Both the position numbers and the translations under genes were made by a program. A stretch of 64,000 nucleotides of DNA, from contig NC_133121.1 of assembly GCF_033568475.1 (NCBI RefSeq), forward strand, positions 3,224,001-3,288,000, given 5' to 3'. Of this stretch, positions 59,993-64,000 are shown piece by piece. Origin of the DNA: Henckelia pumila. Lineage: Eukaryota > Streptophyta > Magnoliopsida > Lamiales > Gesneriaceae. The notes under the pieces were generated by a model. It searched no databases. It had not been told where the DNA came from and saw nothing but the letters and a program-made list of their open reading frames with translations. Positions within the stretch are counted from its first letter, which is position 1, and each line of letters starts with the position of its first letter.

Positions 59993-60154
59993 CGACCACA
60001 CCCATTACCAAGAACAAAAATTATTCATACCTGAGAAACAAATTCCTTTGTCCCGTGTTTTGTCCGTAATTACTCACATCGATCGATCTCTCGCTTTTTT
60101 CACTTTTCAGCCATAAATAATCATCAATTACCACAGTTAGATCTGTATAATATC

Positions 60155-61227
60155 ATGGTTCCTTCAACCACAACCAGTTCTTCCAAGCCCCTGAACCCTC
60201 TTGCACCCGAATACCACCGCAAAACCTCCGCCGCGGTCGCCCCAGAACCGCCGCAGTTCGTCTCGCCATTTATTCCCGCGTCCCCACAACCGTTCTTCCC
60301 GCCACCTTCTAATTCTCTTGCCTCGCCGTCGTTTTTCTGCCACCCTTACGAGTTCTATATGCCCACTTTACGACAGCCCTCGGCTGATATCTGCACGTAC
60401 TATTGTTACCCACCTCCAGAAAACCCTTACAGTGGACCTTCGACGATGCCGCCGACGAATGATTCTTCTGCCGCTGTCCCGCCTGCAGGGGTGACATCCA
60501 GAACGGTCGGTGACCGGAAACCTTTCCCCCAGGTTAGCATAACACTGCCTAGTGGAGGTTTCACGCCAGACAACGAACATGTTAGAAAATCTGTGCCTAA
60601 AGAGGAAAACCGGCACGTGGTGTTGTCGCTTAATCAGGATGAGGAGAATACGACTATCATGTTGAAGAATATACCATATGATTGCCCGTATGTACTCTTG
60701 ACCTTTTATCAAATCTCTGGTTTTTTTTTTTATTTTTTTTGGAATATTTCTAATGTTCTTTATCGGATTTCTTCCTCATGCATGTTTAGTAACATTATAT
60801 ATATATCCTTGTTTTTTGCAGACGGGAGTACCTTTTAGAGTTTTTGGATCGATTTTGCGCAAAGTGCATCCCCGAGGAACAAATCAACGCTTCATACGAT
60901 TTCTTGTATTTGCCGATCGATTTTAAGTAAGTACTTGCAGTTGTAGTTTAATATATATTTTAAATCTAGATCAATTTCGTCAAGAAAGCATGTCACGTTA
61001 TTTAATTGTGTTTGTGTATATCTATATATAAATTAAAGTTTCATTAATTATCTAATTTCATTATTAATCGATGATCAGAACTAGGAAAAGTAGAGGCTTT
61101 GCTTTCTGCAATTTCACTACCGCCGCGGCTGCATGGAAGTTCTTCGATACTTTTAATTCCACGGAGTGGGATCCTCTGAAATGGAACAGATGGCCCAAGA
61201 AAATGGAGATCGCCCGCGCCAAAATCC

Positions 61228-61289
<62 letters not shown>

Positions 61290-61615
61290 ATCTTATGAAT
61301 GAATGCTATATGTGAATCAACATAATACATACATATATTCTTCTGGTTCGATTGTTGTTCTGAAATGGGTGTGTTTCTAATAATTAATAGGGCAAAGAAG
61401 CTTTGATAACCCACTTCTCCAACTCAACATTCGAGTGTGTCATCGATGAATATCTGCCCGTGTCCTTCAACCCACCTAGAGATGGGTCCGGCCAGCACGT
61501 TGAAGTGAAGAGTGTAGGGAAACGTATAAGAGCAATACCACATTGGGAACCCCGCGCGCGGCAATCATTAGGCCTAAAAGCCACATCTGGTGGAACTCGA
61601 GCTCTGTGTATCTGA
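60155..61615 (+). CDS. Mei2 C-terminal-RRM protein (MCT-like), copy 2
   Basis: Four exons: 60155-60687, 60822-60926, 61079-61229 and 61391-61615, 337 aa. Exon lengths 105 and 151 are identical to copy 1. Same layout: Pro/Ser/Tyr-rich N-terminal part, Mei2-type RRM with TTIMLKNIPYDC, YDFLYLPIDFK and SRGFAFCNF, and a C-terminal ARAKIQGKEALITHF block. Differences from copy 1: an extra segment of about 22 residues before PSGGFT (VTSRTVGDRKPFPQVSITL), QD before EENTT, loss of one Arg late in exon 4 and two more residues near the end. Frame and motifs are intact, so both copies look functional. Intron 3 contains a long (TA)n tract. Confidence 0.88.
61230..61285. repeat. (TA)n microsatellite in intron 3 of MCT-like copy 2
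   Basis: About 27 TA units begin immediately at the splice donor (CAG/GTATATATA...). The copy 1 intron has only a short interrupted TATATATA run at the same place, so the tract expanded after the duplication. Confidence 0.9.
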
Positions 61616-62049
61616 AACTTTGAATGATTGGATTTTCTGCAGTTGTAAACCGATACCACCGTCACTACTAGGCCTAGCTCCTTGCTTTACAATATATATA
61701 TAAATTACATTACATGTTCAGATTAGGGAGTTGTTTGATAATCCTGGCCGGTACTGTGTAATGTGGATATATATTTTCCTTACGGAGATCTTAAATTTGT
61801 TTCTTCCTTTTTTTTTTTCAACAAAAAAAAATATGTATTTGTTCTATTCAATTTAACATGTGAACTTGTGTTAATGGTAGGTTGTTTACATGCAGTGCGT
61901 TTGGTTACAAAAATAAACTCAAAAAAAATATTTTGCTTTTAAATATAATGTTTTTATTAAAAAAATGAAGTGTTTGGATAAAAAAATAGTTTTTCAAAAG
62001 ATAGAATTTTGGTTTTTGGTTTTTGGTTTGAACTTTTTTTTAATAAACG

Positions 62050-62314
62050 TACTCCCTCCGTTCCATATATAATGTCTTCTTTGAATTTTTACACAGATTA
62101 AGAAAAATTTATTGGGAAATTAAATTTTATATAAACTTCTTATTTTATCCCTATTTAATGTATTAAAAATTGATTGCACAATTTTCAAGGTGTAGTTAAT
62201 AGGGGTATGTTAGGAAATGAGTGTAAAAAAATATTACTAATTATGGTATATGACTATATATTTGGGACAAATAAAAAAGAAAACATAGATATTATAATTG
62301 GAACGGAGGAAGTA
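62050..62314. mobile_element. Stowaway-type MITE
   Basis: The body (62052-62312, 261 bp) starts CTCCCTCCGTTCCATATATAA and ends with the reverse complement of CTTCCTCCGTTCCAATTATAA. TA dinucleotides flank both ends (62050-62051, 62313-62314). CTCCCTCCGTYCC termini with TA duplication are the classic Stowaway/Mariner-type signature in plants. Copy 1 downstream DNA lacks it, so it inserted after the gene duplication. Confidence 0.85.
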
Positions 62315-63159
62315 TTATTTAGTTCACGTAAACAGCGAACAACAAATATAACGACACTTGCATGAGCTATAAGCATTTGAAGTAAAAAGTTAATTCCCTG
62401 CATGAAAACCACAAATCCGATAGCTAATGTTGATAAATATTTATTACGGATAAAATTAAAAAAAGTCATTTAAAAAAGTGAATTGTAAATTAGATCATTA
62501 AAATTTGTAGAGGGAGATTTATCCGTTTGGACATGTACTTTAAAAATATTTTTAGTGTTTTATAAAAAAAAAACTTAAAGTATGTGTTTGGATAAAAGTT
62601 TGGTAAAATATTTTTGAAAACTATTTTTAAAAAAAGTGTTCTCTAAGTATAGTTTTTTAAGAACACTTGAAAGATAATTTTAAATATTTTTAGCAAGGAA
62701 CCATGTAAGACAAATATGAAAAACATGACTTTTAAAATGTTTTTATAGAATAGTTATTCAAACACATATTTATTCTTAAAACAGTTTTAAAAACATTTTA
62801 TAAAAAAAATTTTAAAAACACTTTTATAAAAATATTTTATAAGTACATACCCAAAGATAACCTTATATTTTTTTTAATAGTCAGTGACATATATATTTTA
62901 GGAGTTATTTGCACCAAACACCCATGTGAAATATTGAAAATGCACACTTTTCCCCTATAAAATTTTAATAGACATCTTAAACCCTGACCTTTTAAAAAAT
63001 TGGCACACTCGCCCCCTCAGATGAGTGATTGTTGCGCACGCGTCCCTCATGCGAATGGACAAAGATTTTGATATTTTTTTTGAACCAAATACCCCTATGA
63101 AATATTTAAAATGCATATTTGACCCATGTGAAAGTAATTTTTAAATCTATTCAACTCAT

Positions 63160-64000
63160 AATACATAATTTTTATTAAAGTCTAATTATAAATAATTTAG
63201 CAAACACTTTTCGTTTTATTAATTTTATTTTTAATTTTTAATTTATTATGATTATATAATTATTTTTTAAAAAATATTATTATTTTATCTTGTTATAATT
63301 ATTTTATTAAACTTTCTTCGTGTTTCCAACTTCTCAATTAAAAATGCATTCATAAACGAGATTTAAATACCTAAAAGTACCAAAATATTAAATCAAAATG
63401 ATAATTTCATGCATATTACTTTTCAATTTAGGATTATAGATTTTTGAAACAAAATCTAAACTTTTTAAATGCATTGCAGAATTTGCATTAAATAATAATA
63501 CACGATATTTATTAAGATCTAATTATAAAATATTTTTCAAACATTTTTAATTTTATTTATTTTTAGTTTTTAGTTTTTAGTTTTTATTTTAAATTTATAA
63601 TTTATAATTTATTTATTTCTAAAAAAATTATTATTTTATCTTGTTATCATTATTTTATCAAATCATTTCGTGTTTTCGACTTTTCCATTAAACTTGATTC
63701 ATAAATAAAGATTTAAATATCTAAAAATACCAAAATATTGAACCAAATGATAAGTTCATGAATGGTACTTTTCGATTTATAATTATATAAGCATGTTATT
63801 TTTTTTTATTATTTATTACAAATTGTGCATTGCATATTCTCGAAAAATTTAAATTTGGTTCCATAATATATAGTACTAAATAGAAAAAATAATATGTTTG
63901 AACTTATCTGTTTGGTTCAATATTTTGATACTTGAAATTATTTAAATACTTGTTTATGAATGCATGTTTAATAGAAAAGTTGGAAACAAGAAGAAAGTTT
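63160..64000. repeat. Direct and inverted repeat array running off the window
   Basis: A roughly 270-bp unit at about 63167-63440 recurs in direct orientation at about 63503-63790, a period of about 335 bp. Part of it (GTTTCCAACTT...GCATTCATAAAC...) recurs inverted at about 63890-64000. It looks like the subterminal region of a larger element that continues beyond the window. No coding sequence. Confidence 0.65.

Larger units (their letters stand above)
56815..60154. other. Spacer between the two MCT-like genes
   Basis: Contains the 3' flank of copy 1, an inverted repeat (57421-57782), AT-rich DNA, a pyrimidine-rich CTTCTCTCCTCCCTC tract near 58700 and a GC-richer foldback near 59030-59170. 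From about 59310 it is the promoter side of copy 2. No gene is supported. Confidence 0.5.
61616..64000. other. AT-rich right end with transposon pieces
   Basis: 3' UTR of copy 2, a Stowaway-type MITE, the downstream part of the duplicated unit (to about 62425), T/A-rich DNA, and the unresolved repeat from about 62900 to the window edge. No coding gene supported. Confidence 0.5.

Overview
This is eudicot plant nuclear DNA. Supporting signs are AT-rich spacers, many short exons with GT-AG introns, plant-only gene families and abundant plant transposons. I cannot fix the species. Exon ends below were worked out by hand from splice sites, reading phase and family similarity, not from transcripts.

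Nine host genes are supported. From left to right they are: an RD19-type papain-like protease (1304-3814, +); the replicative helicase subunit MCM4 (4848-9968, -, 18 exons, two E2F-like sites upstream); a short SHI/STYLISH-type transcription factor (13487-14776, +); a class IV B-box protein (29108-29893, +); the mitochondrial import co-chaperone TIM14/PAM18 (30963-35093, -); a KIN-7 kinesin with a C-terminal RING finger (37373-49139, -, 24 exons); a plastid xylulose-kinase-1-like FGGY kinase (50649-53745, +), head-to-head with the kinesin; and two tandem Mei2 C-terminal-RRM (MCT-like) genes (55389-56814 and 60155-61615, +). The protease, SRS, B-box, kinesin and FGGY genes match, from memory, neighbours on Arabidopsis chromosome 2 around At2g21320-At2g21430 and its chromosome 4 counterpart. 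The region therefore looks like an ancient conserved block with later additions. The genes act in unrelated processes and do not form a pathway.

Mobile DNA fills much of the rest. A degenerate Ty1/copia element (16487-26139, -) was split inside its reverse transcriptase by a young non-autonomous LTR element (17713-22684, +) whose two 1.38 kb LTRs are almost identical. The inner element has no gag or pol. It carries one intact 156-residue coiled-coil ORF that has its own TATA-like box and a possible poly(A) signal, and this is the least explained object in the window. There are also three hAT-type elements with exact 8-bp target duplications (59-678, 12391-13074, 33753-34332), two small elements with 9- to 10-bp target duplications (11197-11387, 46281-46510), foldback MITEs (11516-11996), a Stowaway-type MITE (62050-62314), a 1.37 kb terminal-inverted-repeat element in a TIM14 intron, and an unresolved direct-plus-inverted repeat at the right edge.

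I saw no rRNA or tRNA gene and no CRISPR array. No prokaryotic operon structure is expected.
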